From Euglena gracilis (taxonomy: Eukaryota; Euglenida; Euglenophyceae; Euglenales), in assembly GCA_039621445.1 (NCBI GenBank), contig CP154956.1:68999649-69063648 (forward strand): a stretch of 64,000 nt of DNA, read 5' to 3'. The translations under genes and the position numbers were made by a program. A model generated the notes under the pieces. The model was not told the origin of the DNA and ran no database searches. It saw only the letters and a program-made list of their open reading frames with translations. Positions 1 to 11,729 of the stretch are shown one piece after another. Numbering within the stretch: position 1 is the first letter of the stretch; every line of letters begins with the position of its first letter.

Positions 1-480
1 AGTGTTCATTGGGCTTGGGGGAGGTACAAAGCCAAGGGATGGGCTAAACCCCCCCCCTCAAATAATCCCCCCCCCCCCAAATAATCCCCCCCCCCAAATA
101 ATACCCCCCCCCCTTGGGGTCCGACTTCGGCCGCCGAAATAATACCCCCCCCCCTGGTTTCGGGCCGAAGGCCCGGATTTTTGACCTGAAAATGTAGGTA
201 AAAATCACAATTTCTGACAACAAATTATGAAAAAAATGGATTTTTCTGGCTCATCTGACCTCCAAAAAATGGTAAATTTCACAAGAAAGTGCAAAAAATG
301 ACCCCAAAGGGCGGTTTTGGGTGCTATTTTGGGTTTTACGGGACTTCAAAAAATTTCGAAGATTTTGGAAAAATAATACCCCCCCCAAATAATACCCCCC
401 CCCCCCTCGGGCCGGGACTTCGGGCGACAAAATAATACCCCGGGGGGGGGGTATTATTTGGGGGGGGGGTTTACCAAAGT
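1..480. repeat. AATAATACCC-type interspersed repeat, copy 1
   Basis: This stretch is made of C runs separated by AATAAT, then an AT-rich core, then AATAATACCCC and G runs. The core (about 235-370) is recognisably related to cores at about 34555-34670 and 51775-51915: each has 'catctgacctcc' or a close variant, followed by a phrase like 'ggttttgggtgctattttggg'. That makes at least three copies of one family in the window. No protein-coding potential is visible; the reading frames here are poly-Pro/Gly translations of C/G runs. The left end of the element is probably outside the window. Confidence 0.7.
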
Positions 481-818
481 GTTCCCAACATGAAATATCC
501 AAGCACAACACATGTTTGTGAGGAACATCCCGGCATTTTGGCTTTCCACTGCCCGGTCCCTTGTTAGTTTACCTCCCCTTCATTGGTTGGCACCTTTTTT
601 TCTTTTGGGGGGGTGATGGTAACTCACAGCACACTGTTTGCATGCTTCTCTCCCTGCCCCCTCCTCAAAGTTTCATACTCTGGAAGAGTCCCTCCCTTTT
701 CCTCACTGGCAACACCTGCGGTGCAGCTGTGGACGAGGTCCTGCTCTTCCATGGTGCATGTGCTGGCCATTTTCCTTTTTCGTTCCCCAGGCTTGTTCCA
801 TCCGGGCTAGCAGCATGC

Positions 819-3800
819 ATGAGTAAGTACTTGCTCCACCGAAAGAAGCTCGAGAAATGGACGGTGACGGTGCTCTTCAAGTCTCTGGTCTGCTCCGCAC
901 TCAACCCCGAGGTGTGCTGCGTCTGCGTTGCGGTTAAGGTATCCAAACGGCTTGGCAGCCTTTTTGGGGGGGGCAAAGTTGGCGGCAGGGCTGCGGGCAG
1001 GCAGGTTTACCCTCACGTGTGGGGCATATCTTTCTCTGCTGGCGCAGAGCCACCCCCGTTTTGTTTTGACGGTGTGCAGTGCCAAATTGCACACAGTGTC
1101 CCAAAAAAATGCGCACCACCTCAATGAAAGCCGCAGAACCTCAGAGGACGAAGTTCTTTTTGGCATTTGTAATGGGCTTTGGAGGATCATACGAGCAAGT
1201 ATTTGTTGGTTCAAGAAGAAACAGTGATGTGGAAGAGAAGTGCGCTTGTGTTATGCGTGCGTAATCATGGAAGGTCCAATGAATTCTGTCCTCACAAGCG
1301 CACCCACACATTTGTAATTAGCAGGTCCAAAGAGGTATCAGGGTGTTCTTCACCTCGCCACACAGAGAGGTGTGGAGCCACAATGGGAGTGCAGCCCACT
1401 TCGAACTTTCACAGGTGATGTACAGTGTTCGCTATGATCGAGGCTATAAGCAGGTGAACCGAGGGGCGACCAAACCCGCAAAGGTGTTGTCATGCAGCTC
1501 TTGTGGAGCAACGCTTCTCCATTCCTGAACAAATGTCCCTGGCTGGCATCATCCCCTGCATGTTTTTCTCATCTAAATGTTCTTTCTAAACACTCCATTG
1601 TGACTCGAGTAGCAACACACAAGTTATTTGCATTTTTTTATTATCCAGCTCTTTCCCACTGGGACCAGAGGGCTCGTATGTGCTGGAACCTCCCATTTGT
1701 GAGTCCCCCAATTTCCCAACCATCTCCTCAGCTGCAGTACGGCTCCGTCGTCTGGGGGCACACCGCCACCTTCCTCTGCTCCCTGCTCCCCAAGAAGGAC
1801 GGCCTGTACGAGAAGAAGCTGCTCACGCTGGAGGTGCACGAGGTGTGCCGCCGTGGGACAACCCTGGGGCGGTGCCTCAAACCTCTGCACCGGTGAAGGG
1901 CACTGGGAAGGGGGCGCCCAGAGCGCCTCCGTCCCGAGGTTGCCTGTGTCCGTGTGCTGCTGCCCAGACCCTTCCTCGAAACCGAAAGGGGCCCGGGAAT
2001 TTTTGGTTTTGTGGACCGGTAAAGGCCCAGATACGAGGCCAAAATTGACCAAAAACCCGATTTTTCGCGAAGGTGCCTCCGATGCATTTGGTGTTGTGCC
2101 AGACCCCTCCCCCCCTTTACAGCACGTGGCGGCCGTCCGGATGGGGCGGGCGGTGGGCAAGGACATCAACATCGACCTGGCGAAGTACCTCCACACCCCG
2201 GACCGCGAGTACTGCTTCCCCATCCAGGTCACCAAGACGGACGTCGCCCAGCTGCACGGCGCCCGCCCCCCCCCCCTCGTGTGCCATGGGGCGCGCACGG
2301 ACTCCGATATCCTGCGGCAACTTGACCTGCTGTGATGCTGGCACAGCCTGCCGGTTGTGACAGACCCCACAAGACACTGCTGTCTGGACAAGTCAGTCTG
2401 GGGGCTCAGGGGTTTTCCTAAGCTGGAGGGACACCACCAAGGGGGATCCAGCCCAGGGGATTTTTTTTTAAAGGTTGGTGACCCGGAGGAGGGAAGGCAG
2501 GAGGGAGGGGGGAGCCTGGCCCCACAGGGGGGGGGGGTTGTGGCTGGGCCGAGTGGGGACCCCCACCAGGGGGTTTCTTGTTTCCGGAGAAAAATGACGA
2601 AAAATTTTTAGACCCCAAAACCGACCTGGGGTTCGTTCCCCAGGAGGTGCTTATGGGCGACCACCCTCCCCAGATCCAAAAAAAAGCCTCAGCACCCTAT
2701 TGCCAGCCAGTAGCTCCCAGCCGGGCTGTGGATGCTCACCCCCCCCCCGGGGGGTCCTCTGAACAGCTCGGCCCAGCTGGGCCGAGCCGAAATAATTTGA
2801 GTGTTTTTGAGCTTCATGTGTGTTATAGGGGGTTGACGATTTATGCCGGCTCCGAATGAATGTAAACCACCCTCCCAAATAATAATTTGTGCCCCTCCGC
2901 ACCTTTGAGAGGGAAACCAATCAAGCAAGACAGAAAATCATCCATTTCCAATCAAAAGCAGCATATTTGGCAAAATAAAAATGGCAGTAAAAATTTGAGG
3001 CAATGTCAACATAAATTAAAGCGCCAAAATGTGAAAATTCAGAAATCCTGTAAAAATGTGCATTTTTTGAGATCCTTTTGAGTTTGAAATTTGCCCAAAT
3101 AACAATACCCCCAAATAATACACAGGCTCCCCCAACTTCGAATGCCCAATTATCATACCCCCCTCAAGGATTTGGGGGGGGGGTCGGCACATCATGTGCG
3201 TGTTTGTTCAGCTCCTGGACAAAGAAGTGTTTGTGGCTCTAAATGACATCCATGGCATACCCAGCCCCATCCATGGCTTTTTGCGCCTCCTTCTGCAGTT
3301 GGTGATCCGTGCTCGCAAAACAGAGTATGTCTCTCCCCTCTTTTGGGGGCAGTGTTTTGGTTGTTTGCTTGCTTGCCACCAATATTCCAAGAAACTCTCC
3401 TGGGCTTGCTTCGCCCAAACATTCTGCAAGCGCCACATTGTGCGTCTTTCTTCCGCCTGACCATCGACATATGCCATCAACCCAAGTTTAGGTCGTTCTG
3501 GCGACACTTCCCTCAGAGCAAACTGCGGGGATGTTCCCATTGCTCTCCATTCCAGAGGAATGGTTCTCTCAAATAAAGGACCCCAATCTGCGGCTGCTTT
3601 TTGGAAAATAAACTTTTTGTGCGGCCATTTGCACGGCGCACATTTCTCTGTTTCCATCGGAGAAGGAGACTTTGCAAGGCAGGTATTCTGCCGGCTTTCT
3701 TGTGGCTTCAAGTCTTTAAGATTTCCACATTGGATGACTCTTTTCAGGGATTATGGAGGGTCAGGCCAGGTCTGTCAGATTTGTTTTGCGCGCCATCACT

Positions 3801-5257
3801 CAGCCCGGGCGCGTTCCCCACGGTGGGGTACGACACGGAGGACGGCACGGACACCAACCCCGGCAGCCGCAGCAGCACCGTGAGTGCGCTGAGCGATGTG
3901 TCGGACAACCACGTGTGTCACTCCGTACACCGTGCCATGACCTTGCTGGCGTTTCAAAAATTGTGTGGTGCTTTGCATTGAATATTTCTACGATGCACGT
4001 GCTTCCTTGTTGCGCCACCCCATTTGTCTCCCCTGTGAAGGTTTTGTCTTTCAAATGGGCGGATCCGCTTGACCCCGAACTCCCCGCCAGGCCCGAGTTA
4101 TTCAGCGAAGGGGTCCAAATTGGGTAGGATCGCCCCCCCCCCTCTTCCGACTCTGCCATTTCGCCGGGGTCCAAAAATCGGGCAAAAATCGATTTTCGAA
4201 AATATCTGAGAAAATGTACATTATTTCCGGAAATGTCGGTCTGACGAAATGTACCCCCGGAGGCCCTCTATCGCCCCCCATTTGCCGTTTTGGCCGCCGA
4301 CACGCCTGGCCCGTGTTCCAGTGCGCTTTTGCGGCCCAAAACGGCCATTTTGGGAATTTGTTTTGGGCCGTTTTTCGATTTTCCCAAAATATCTCGAAAA
4401 TGAAGCAAAATCAAAGGAAATGTCCGGAGACCTAAATTGAAGCCCTTGGAACGCCCTATCTAAGGGTATTTTGATTTCCCCGTAACTCCCCGCCTGGCCC
4501 GAAATATGGCCGATCTACGGCCCAAAACAGCGCAGCAGGCTTGTGACACGCCGTTTTAGGCCCTGTTTTGGGTCAAAAAGCCACTTTTTCTAAAATTTCT
4601 CAAAATGGTGGGGAATCAAAGGAAATATCCGGAGACCTAAATTGAAGCCCTTAAAATGCCCTATCTAACAGTATTTTGATTTCCCCGCAACTCCCCGCCT
4701 GGCCCGTTTTACGACCATTGTTCGGCCAATTTTGGACATTTTGCACAGTTTTGGCTTGTTTTGACTTTGCCGTTTTCAGCCATTTTTGGGTCAAAAAGTC
4801 GGAAAAATCGATTTTTTTTTGCCCGAAACCATGTTTTTGGGCATCCCAGACCCGGAAAACCTGTTTTTGAGCCGAAAATGAACGTTTTTCGACCCGCCAG
4901 CACCCCATTTTGGGCCGCCAGCCAATTGATTTTTGGGTCAAAATGGGTGAAAAATCGTTCAAAAATCCAAGAAAAGGGGTATGGGTGATATGGGGGGGGG
5001 GGTAAAATTATAAAATCACTGAAAGTTACCCCAATTTGCAGGTGTGTAATTTGTAAGTCATAAATTACGCGAAACTTGCAATGCTAGTCCTTTCGGCCTT
5101 CCATCCCGTGCAAGCCCCATTAATCAGAGCTCAGCACTATTCAAAACCTGGTGAGACAATACTGTATATGTATGTATATATGCATATATATGTACATACA
5201 TATATGTACATATATATACATATATATATATATATATGTACATACATATATATATAC

Positions 5258-5294
<37 letters not shown>

Positions 5295-5804
5295 CATATA
5301 CATATACATATATACACTGTATATATGTATATAAAGTGCTGTAGGTCCCGGTTTGGTGGTCCAGCCAAAAAACCATTGAACCTTGACCACGCGGCCCACA
5401 TTTAATGACTTTTGTCCATGTGCTGGATGAGGAGGAAGAAGAAAAAACAAAAGCAAGCATCCTTGGATTGCTTCCTGCGTTGAGCACAAGCATTTCTCAC
5501 CTTGGAAACGTGCCATTTCGAGTGAGATGCGGATTCTCTTCTCCTGCTCTCCGTTTCATGGCTGGCCTTTGGGGGGGGGGTTATAGGTCCCGGTTTGGTG
5601 GTTGGGCCCGGGGGGGGGGGTTAGGTGGGGGGGTTATAGGATTGGGCGGGTTATAGGTGGAGGGGGTTTATCACCCCCCATTGTGCTTCCTAACCAGGGG
5701 TGTCCAGACTTTTGGGGGGGGGAAGGGCAGGCATACAATACAGAAACGTTCACGCACACACACAAGCACACACACAAACACATACACACAGCACAACGCA
5801 CAAC

Positions 5805-5901
<97 letters not shown>

Positions 5902-8511
5902 TCGCTGTCCTCCTTTTGCAGTCGGACGTCGAAAAGACAGACTTCGCCGATGCCTCAGCAAGTTCACTAAACAGGAGTGAGCTGGAGGCAATGCAGAATC
6001 GTCGAGTGGTGGCCGAGCTGAACGGCACTTTGACATCCTTTGTCAGGTGCCAGCCGGCCGCTGCCTCAACAGGCATCCCGAAGCCACCTGTCCACCCAGG
6101 CATAATGCATTTCCCCCGCAGAATGCATGCAAACACAATCCCCGTGGGTAAATCGGTTTTTAAGTTGGCGTGCATTCCAGACCACCTGGAAACCCACCCA
6201 ATTTCCCACTTCCCCGCACTTTTCAAACACCTGTTGAAGTTTTCAGGGTTAATTGAAACCGACACAAAAAGCTGAGGAGCAATGGGACCCCATGAAATCT
6301 GATGTAAAGAATGAAAAATATTTTAATCAGAGCATTTCCATATGCAATCCATATTCAATGACATTTTCCATATCCAATGCCATTTTCCATTATTTCCCAA
6401 AAGAGTCATCAGTTTTTTCCTCAGAAACGAGACTTTTCCGTTAATTTTTCCTTACAGTCTTTGTTATTGGTAATTTTTGTGCGGGCTTAAAACAGCTAAT
6501 GTAAAGGAACTGGGTGCCGATCTGAGCGGAAAAAGCCACTGGCAATGCCTTGTGAGGAGTTCTTTCTGGACCACTCAATAAAGTTTCAGTTTGCCTCAGA
6601 AACACAAATTGTTTTTGCAACGATGTACCCACCTGGAGGTTGTCTGGCAAAGAGCCTCAAGCCTTATGGGATTCACAATAGTGCAAACCAGACCCCCAGG
6701 GCTGCCCGATCAACCACTGTGAAACTGCCACACAAACCTGGCCGTGGGTGAAACTAAAGAGCAGTGTTCCCCTCCGTTGTCAGCTGACCGCCGGGAACGA
6801 GACCCTTCCCATGGATTCTGCCCTCCTCACCCCGACCCCCCTCTCAGGCGCACCGGCACTGAGACCCCAAGTGACGCCAGTTACCGCAGCAACCGCAGCC
6901 GCCGCAGCGCCCAGGCTGTTGGCAAGGACGGGGGTTTGCAGGTGCGCGCAATCGCCCGCCGCAGACGCATGCCAACACCTGTTGAGCCAGCGAGCTCCAT
7001 CGCCGCTGTGAGATGCGCCTTTTCTGAGTTGTTTGAATCCCTCCACCAAAACGAGTTCCTTCTCTGGGTTCTTTCACTCCATTCTCCTGGCTTCCAGGGA
7101 GCGGACCTCCAACTACGTGGTAAAGCCCCTGCGGCAATGCCAACCCTCACTGCCATGTCCATGCGTGAAGCATTCTGCAACCAAACTCCTCCCAAACGTT
7201 GCAATTCGACACTCACAATCCGTCTAAGACCCAGCTTCTGAAGGACCCCATTTCGACCAATTCAAACCAATTTCCGAAAAGTTCTCCTCCATGGAGTTGG
7301 CATTGGCAGGAATCTCCATACGCCTGGACAGGAGAACGAATCAAATGGCTCCCATCCTGGTCCGGGTCCCGGTGGATGCTTTGCGGCTTTGCCGGGCTGC
7401 CCTCCTCCCACCAGCCGGCCATGACCTTCGCCCCCCCAGCCCCTCGCCGCAGCTCACAGGCGTCCCACCGCTGCACCGCTGGAAATGGGGTCCTGGACCA
7501 GGGGCTGGGCTTCCCTTTTCTCCATTTCTGCCTCAACCTCTTTGAAATTCAGGAGGCCCGTTCACGAGGAACTGCGGTTTCGCAAAAAGATTTTTGGCTG
7601 GCTTTGGCGGATTCGAACCGAATGAATATCCTGGAAACCGGATGGGTGGTGGGGTGCATCTTTCCCTGTCCACCACCCCTTCCAGATTTTCCAGTGTGCC
7701 ATGTTTGAGTTTAAAAGGTCTTTTTCCCATATCCAATGTGCTTGAGGTGGGGTCCGAGGAGCTCTGGGATCGCTTTTGCAAACCATTTCTTTTTCCCGCC
7801 TCATGTCCAAAAAAGGATGTCAAATTGTTCATTTGTCCTGATCTGCTTTTTTTTTCTGTCCCGTATTTTTTTAAGTAAAAATTCGAAATTCTGATTTTTA
7901 GTTTTTGCAACCTCTGCAAAACCAATCAATCCAACCAAACAAGACAAAACCTTCCAAAGTTTTAGAGCCTTTGTCACCAGTTTTAACCATGTTTTGAAAA
8001 CCAATATCGAGACCCAGAGGATCTTAATTCTTCTTCTTAAACATGTTTTCAGATCAAGAACTGTGATGGGGTTTACCCGCTTCAGGTGTGCCTTCAGGTA
8101 GCGTAGAGCCTTGGGGAAGTCTGGTCCACTTCCAAGCCAATTTTTAGGTCAACATTTCCTTCAGCGCGTTCAGAGCCACAGGAATTTTTCCTTGTGCGGT
8201 GCTGTGGTGGGTGGTGGGGGGCGAACACCGACCTCCCGGTGGGTGTGGGGGGGGGCGTCGGCGTTCGACCCCCCACCACCCACCGGGTTTTGGGGATCAC
8301 TGTACAGCCCCTGGACACCCCCGACACTGGTGAGGAGGTGAAAGTCCCCTCTGGATTTTGTGCCGACTTTGCTCACTGGTCCCTCCCCCAGGCATTCAGC
8401 CACGCATCGTTGCCGCGGCGTGAGGACGAGGCGGAGATCAAGGACCTCCGTGCACGCGTTAAAGAGCTGGAGGCCGAATTGCATCAGCGGTTGTCGCCTG
8501 TTGCTGATTGA
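819..8511 (+). CDS. NT-C2 domain protein (EEIG1/EHBP1-type N-terminal C2) with C-terminal coiled coil; multi-exon
   Basis: Supported exons: 819-938 (40 codons starting [18 protein letters not shown], donor GT), 1732-1842 (AG acceptor, [19 protein letters not shown], donor GT), 2123 to about 2265 ([13 protein letters not shown]), about 3809-3875 (acidic/Ser-rich [19 protein letters not shown], donor GTGAGT), 5922-6046 ([20 protein letters not shown]), 6848-6933 ([17 protein letters not shown]) and 8392-8511 (coiled coil [18 protein letters not shown], stop TGA 8509-8511). The beta-strand order (W-T-V-T-V; V-W-x-F-x-C-x-L; L-x-L-E-V; V-G-K-x-x-I-D-L-A-x-Y) is that of the NT-C2 family, which generally binds membranes or Rab/EHD-linked partners. 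At least one exon is missing between 938 and 1732, and the donor after 2265 is not clear. GT-AG introns predominate. The family call is from pattern recognition; it could be any NT-C2 protein, plant or animal type. Confidence 0.6.
2350..3190. repeat. Intronic repeat mosaic with MITE-like start and AATAATA tract
   Basis: Starting at 2407 there is CAGGGGTTTTCCTAAGCTGG, close to the left terminus of the elements at 23193 and 27800 (CAGGGGTTTTCTTAAG / CAGGCGTTTTCTCAAG), so this is probably a degenerate or truncated copy of that MITE family; no matching right end was found. From about 2830 to 3190 the sequence becomes AT-rich with 'aataat' and C/G runs, a degenerate relative of the repeat at 1-480. 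It lies in an intron of the NT-C2 gene. No gene is seen. Confidence 0.45.
3236..3711 (-). pseudogene. Unidentified minus-strand ORF remnant, one frameshift
   Basis: On the minus strand one frame is open from about 3711 to 3440 (contains [18 protein letters not shown]) and a second frame continues from about 3450 to a stop near 3239 ([18 protein letters not shown]). Each has ordinary amino-acid composition and the two join with a single frameshift near 3445, unlike the C/G-run frames around them. No family was recognised. It lies on the opposite strand inside an intron of the NT-C2 gene, so a decayed transposon ORF is the simplest reading. Chance open frames cannot be excluded. Confidence 0.3.
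4075..4990. repeat. Interspersed repeat with internal ~200-bp tandem duplication
   Basis: About 4402-4502 and 4600-4702 are near copies: both contain 'tccggagacctaaattgaag' followed by 'attttgatttccccg' and 'aactccccgcctggcccg'. The left part (4083-4168, 'ccaggcccgagttattca' through 'tctgccatttcgccgggg') reappears in inverted orientation at 25830-25925. The rest is monotonous 'ttttgggccgaaaa' sequence. It is intronic with no coding potential. Confidence 0.6.
5160..5335. repeat. (TA/CA)n compound microsatellite
   Basis: A run of 'tatatacatatatgtacata' units. The open frames here on both strands (YIYMYI-type) are translations of the repeat and are not genes. Confidence 0.95.
5560..5720. repeat. 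G-run minisatellite-like tract
   Basis: Repeated 'gggttataggt' and 'ggtttggtgg' units separated by runs of 8-10 G, within an intron. No gene is seen. Confidence 0.6.
5806..5899. repeat. (CA)n microsatellite just upstream of a 3' splice site
   Basis: About 45 uninterrupted CA units, followed after roughly 20 nt by the pyrimidine tract and AG acceptor of the exon at 5922. A (CA)n tract upstream of an acceptor mirrors the (GT)n tracts that abut donors elsewhere in the window. Confidence 0.95.
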
Positions 8512-10700
8512 TCTTGTAAGTTTTTTTTTTATTGGGACTCCCGCAAAAATTTGCAACTGCATATGGATACTCTGTGTGGCTCAGAGAGCAATTTGTTGTG
8601 ATATTTCGCTTTGATTGTGTTCTGTCTGGTAAACAGCAGGATGGGTCAAGCAAAAGAGGGCAACCAGTGGCAGGGCTTCCAAAACTTATTGGTTCTGGTC
8701 CAAAAATGGCAGGCGGCCTCTTCTGTGCAGGTGGTTGTGCGTCAGCACTTGTGTTGGGGGGGGGGACTTTTAAGTTAAGCAAACTCAAAAGGTTGTGTAT
8801 CCTCTGGGGCCCCACCACTCCTCTCATCTCTCCTTTTCCCCTTCTCATCATTTCTTTCAGGGGAGCTCTGCCGAATTCACAGGTGTGCTCGAACCCATTC
8901 CTTCCGGCCTCACTGGTCACCGTCGAGGGTGACCACAGGAGAGTGAAGATTGACCACCTGCCAGGACAATGGAGCCGCTGATAAACCTTTGACGCACATT
9001 CATGGGCTTCACCGGATGGAACGCAGGGGGTTTCCGAGCCTTTCTCTCCCCGATTCGACCTTTGCATCAACACCGTACCCCCCCCCCCCCCGGCCCTGCT
9101 CCCTCCGGGATGGGGTCTGCGCAGGACGCCCCCTCCTCCTCCTACCATGACATGGCCTTAACCCGCCCATGCCGCCCCCTGGGCAGCAGGCGAGGACTTC
9201 GACGGGAACCCCTCCCGCAGGTGTGGCCGGCAGAGCCAGGTCGCTGGGCCACAGACAAAGGTCCACTCAGGGATTCTTTGGGATTTCAGCGGTTGTTGTG
9301 ATTTGATGTGATGGTCAGGTTTTGGGATGGGTAATGCTAGAGCAACCCCCCCCCGGCGCCAAAGATGCCGGGGGCCTGAAAATGAATGAATAAAATCATT
9401 TATTGCTTTGAATGCCAATTCATTCTGAAAGATTTTCGATGATCGATTCTTCCCGATTGAAGACCTGCAGAGTGTATACATCTCTTCAGGGGGAGTGGGA
9501 CGATCCAGGGCCACATTACCGTGGCCCTCCCCCCAACCGTCCCTCTGCTTGTCGTGATGACTGCGCTGACTGCATCGTGTCATGAAACTGCCCCTCGATG
9601 GGAACGAAGGGACCTGGCTGTGGATGGAAGAGCAATGCTCTGATTCTCTGGTAGAAAGAGTGCATCATTTTCATCATTGAAGGTGTCCTTTTTTGCATTT
9701 CTACACAGTCACCTATTCAGGACATGAGATTTAGGAGCTGAAAAAACGTTGAATGGGGCTTGCTCCTTGCCCTCAAATCTGCCACTACTTAGGTGGCGTA
9801 AGCATTTTTTGTGTCGGTCTGCGCATTTGCGACGCACAACGGCATAGTTTTTAACTTTAGAGGGTTGGGGTCCAGGTTTTTTGAACTGCTTGTGACATGC
9901 TGGCCTTTCATTTGTTGATTTTCACAATTTTCTGGTGATGGATTCCATTTTCTGGGGAATAGTGCAAATTTGGTGTATTTTTGACCCCCGAAACACATCG
10001 CCGAGTTGTGAGTTGTGAACCCCCCCCGAGTGAGAAAATTACCAAAAAAATACACAAAACTCCTGGTCCTTGCCCCCCCCCATTTCCTTTGTGACAACTG
10101 CCAGTGCCAGGTGGTGTTCTGGAAGTGAGGTGCTCTTATTTCCCCGTTTCTCTTGTCTCAAAAATCTCCGTTGTTAAGGCTTCAAGGTCAAAACAAACTT
10201 TGGTCCATTTGCCAATCGTGCAAATCAACCATTAGAATTATCCATTTGCACAATTGCGCACACCAACCACAGAAACATACCAGCACTTGCTCTTGGGAAG
10301 GGGGTCCAGCACCATAGAATACAAGGGAGGGAGCACCATAACCCCAAGGCTTCTACTCGGACCGATGGTTGAAAACCGAGACGGGGGGCTTCTCTTCAGG
10401 CGTGTTTTCCCCCTTCATTTGTCCACTGTGCGTAAAGGGTAATCGGACCAATGGTCAAAACACAAAAAAACGAGGGGCTTCTATTCGGGGGGGGGCACTA
10501 TTTGGGGGCACTATTTTTACTTTGGATATTACGTTGATGCCTTGCCAAGAGGCTTCTTCTCAAGGAAGTTCCCCTCAGAGGGGGGGCTGGGTGCTCTGGG
10601 TTCTGTTCAAGGGGTGTTCAAGTTTCATCACATTCATTTTCCTGCTCCAAACAAACTCTTGCTTGGTTGAAAGTGGCAGGTGTCCGCAAATGTGCACGTC
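8512..10700. other. Intergenic/intronic stretch with no assignable gene
   Basis: After the NT-C2 stop at 8511 there is a 6.7-kb stretch before the first recognisable dynein-like exon (15258). At 9100-9300 all frames are Pro/Gly/Arg-rich and several are open, but none matches a family. At 10450-10520 there are G runs and an AATAAT-free variant of the C/G repeats. If the dynein-like gene has 5' exons inside the window they must lie here, but I could not find them. Confidence 0.5.
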
Positions 10701-10720
10701 GTCCATGTGTGCATTTGCAC

Positions 10721-10773
<53 letters not shown>
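10721..10773. repeat. (CA)n microsatellite
   Basis: About 25 CA units with one GC-rich edge. No gene is seen around it. Confidence 0.95.
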
Positions 10774-11344
10774 AACACACGTTTTTGCTGCTGTGTGGGC
10801 GTTGCAGAATCTTAAGCATCAGTGGGGCAGTGTGACCACTGAACTCATTTAGTAACTTGTGGCAATCCCACCAATATCAGCATGCACGTGTGGCCTGTTT
10901 ACGCATTTGCACAGATGTTTGGTGTGCGCTTTCGTGCACACTGATCGTTTGCGCAATTGTGCACACCAACCATTGACTTCTTGCAGAGTTGAAGTTTCAG
11001 GTATCATTTCAGGCATAGTCTCACCTCCCCAAATTTGTCTAGCGAAATCCCACGTTGATGGGCAGCCGTTTGAAGGTTGGAAACATGCATGCTGGGTGCT
11101 ATCTACCCGTTGCTTAGGCACCCTGGCAAATTCCGTGTTTTTTTATCTCCCCGTCCTGGGGCACCAGATTGCTTTCTGACCGCATAATTTTGGTTTTGGG
11201 AGTCAGGTGTATGCTATTTTCAAAAAAATGTCAATTTGTGCATTTGCAGACGCCAACAAGGAGAGATCTTTAAATCCGAGTTGCAACGCCTAAGCACCGT
11301 TTTCCCTCAGCCATCCATTGCCATCTGCCTCCATACTGAGGGGC

Positions 11345-11720
11345 CAGGGTTTGATATAAGGAGGGCGTACATGGTTTAGGTGGGGGGTGCCCCCCCCCCC
11401 CCCCCCCCCCGGCCTGCAGGGGCGTCCAGACCCCCCCACCTGCCAGGGGGGGGACCGACCCCGGGGGGGTACCTGGGACCCCCCCCAAAAGGGTCAATTT
11501 TTTCCTCCGGCGCTTTGCGCCGAATTTTTTTTGCATTTTTTGGCACATTTTTGCGCAAAAAATTGCCAAAAATGGCACTTCTGGTCGTTTTGGGGGGTCA
11601 AAAATTTTCGGTCACCCAGACCGCGCCACTGTTTAGGTGGGGGGGTGTCCCCCCACCCCCCCCCCCCCTGGCCCGCAGGGGGGGTCCGGACCCCCCCACC
11701 TGTCCTTATATCGAACCCTG
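11345..11720. mobile_element. hAT-like MITE, family A (CAGGGTT...AACCCTG), 376 bp
   Basis: Left end CAGGGTTTGATATAAGGAGG, right end CCTTATATCGAACCCTG: near-perfect terminal inverted repeats. The flanking 8-mers are TGAGGGGC (11337-11344) and TGAGGGGG (11721-11728), a 7/8 target-site duplication. The interior holds C/G runs and the palindrome 'ccggcgctttgcgccg'. CAGGG ends with 8-bp duplications fit hAT-type transposons; there is no transposase, so it is non-autonomous. The flanks, joined without the element, give an open frame (SIAICLHTEGVGFQRLCG) after an AG acceptor at 11310, so it may interrupt an exon, but I cannot place that peptide in any protein. Confidence 0.8.
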
Positions 11721-11729
11721 TGAGGGGGT

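Noticed and set aside
1-480. Telomere-like or centromere-like repeat because of the C runs
   Set aside because: Similar units occur dispersed inside introns (34400, 51600), so it is an interspersed element.
5750-6280. Long open frames on both strands rich in Val-Cys or Thr-His
   Set aside because: They are translations of the (CA)n microsatellite; the same applies at 10575-10852, 35567-36008, 40698-41181 and 44564-44931.
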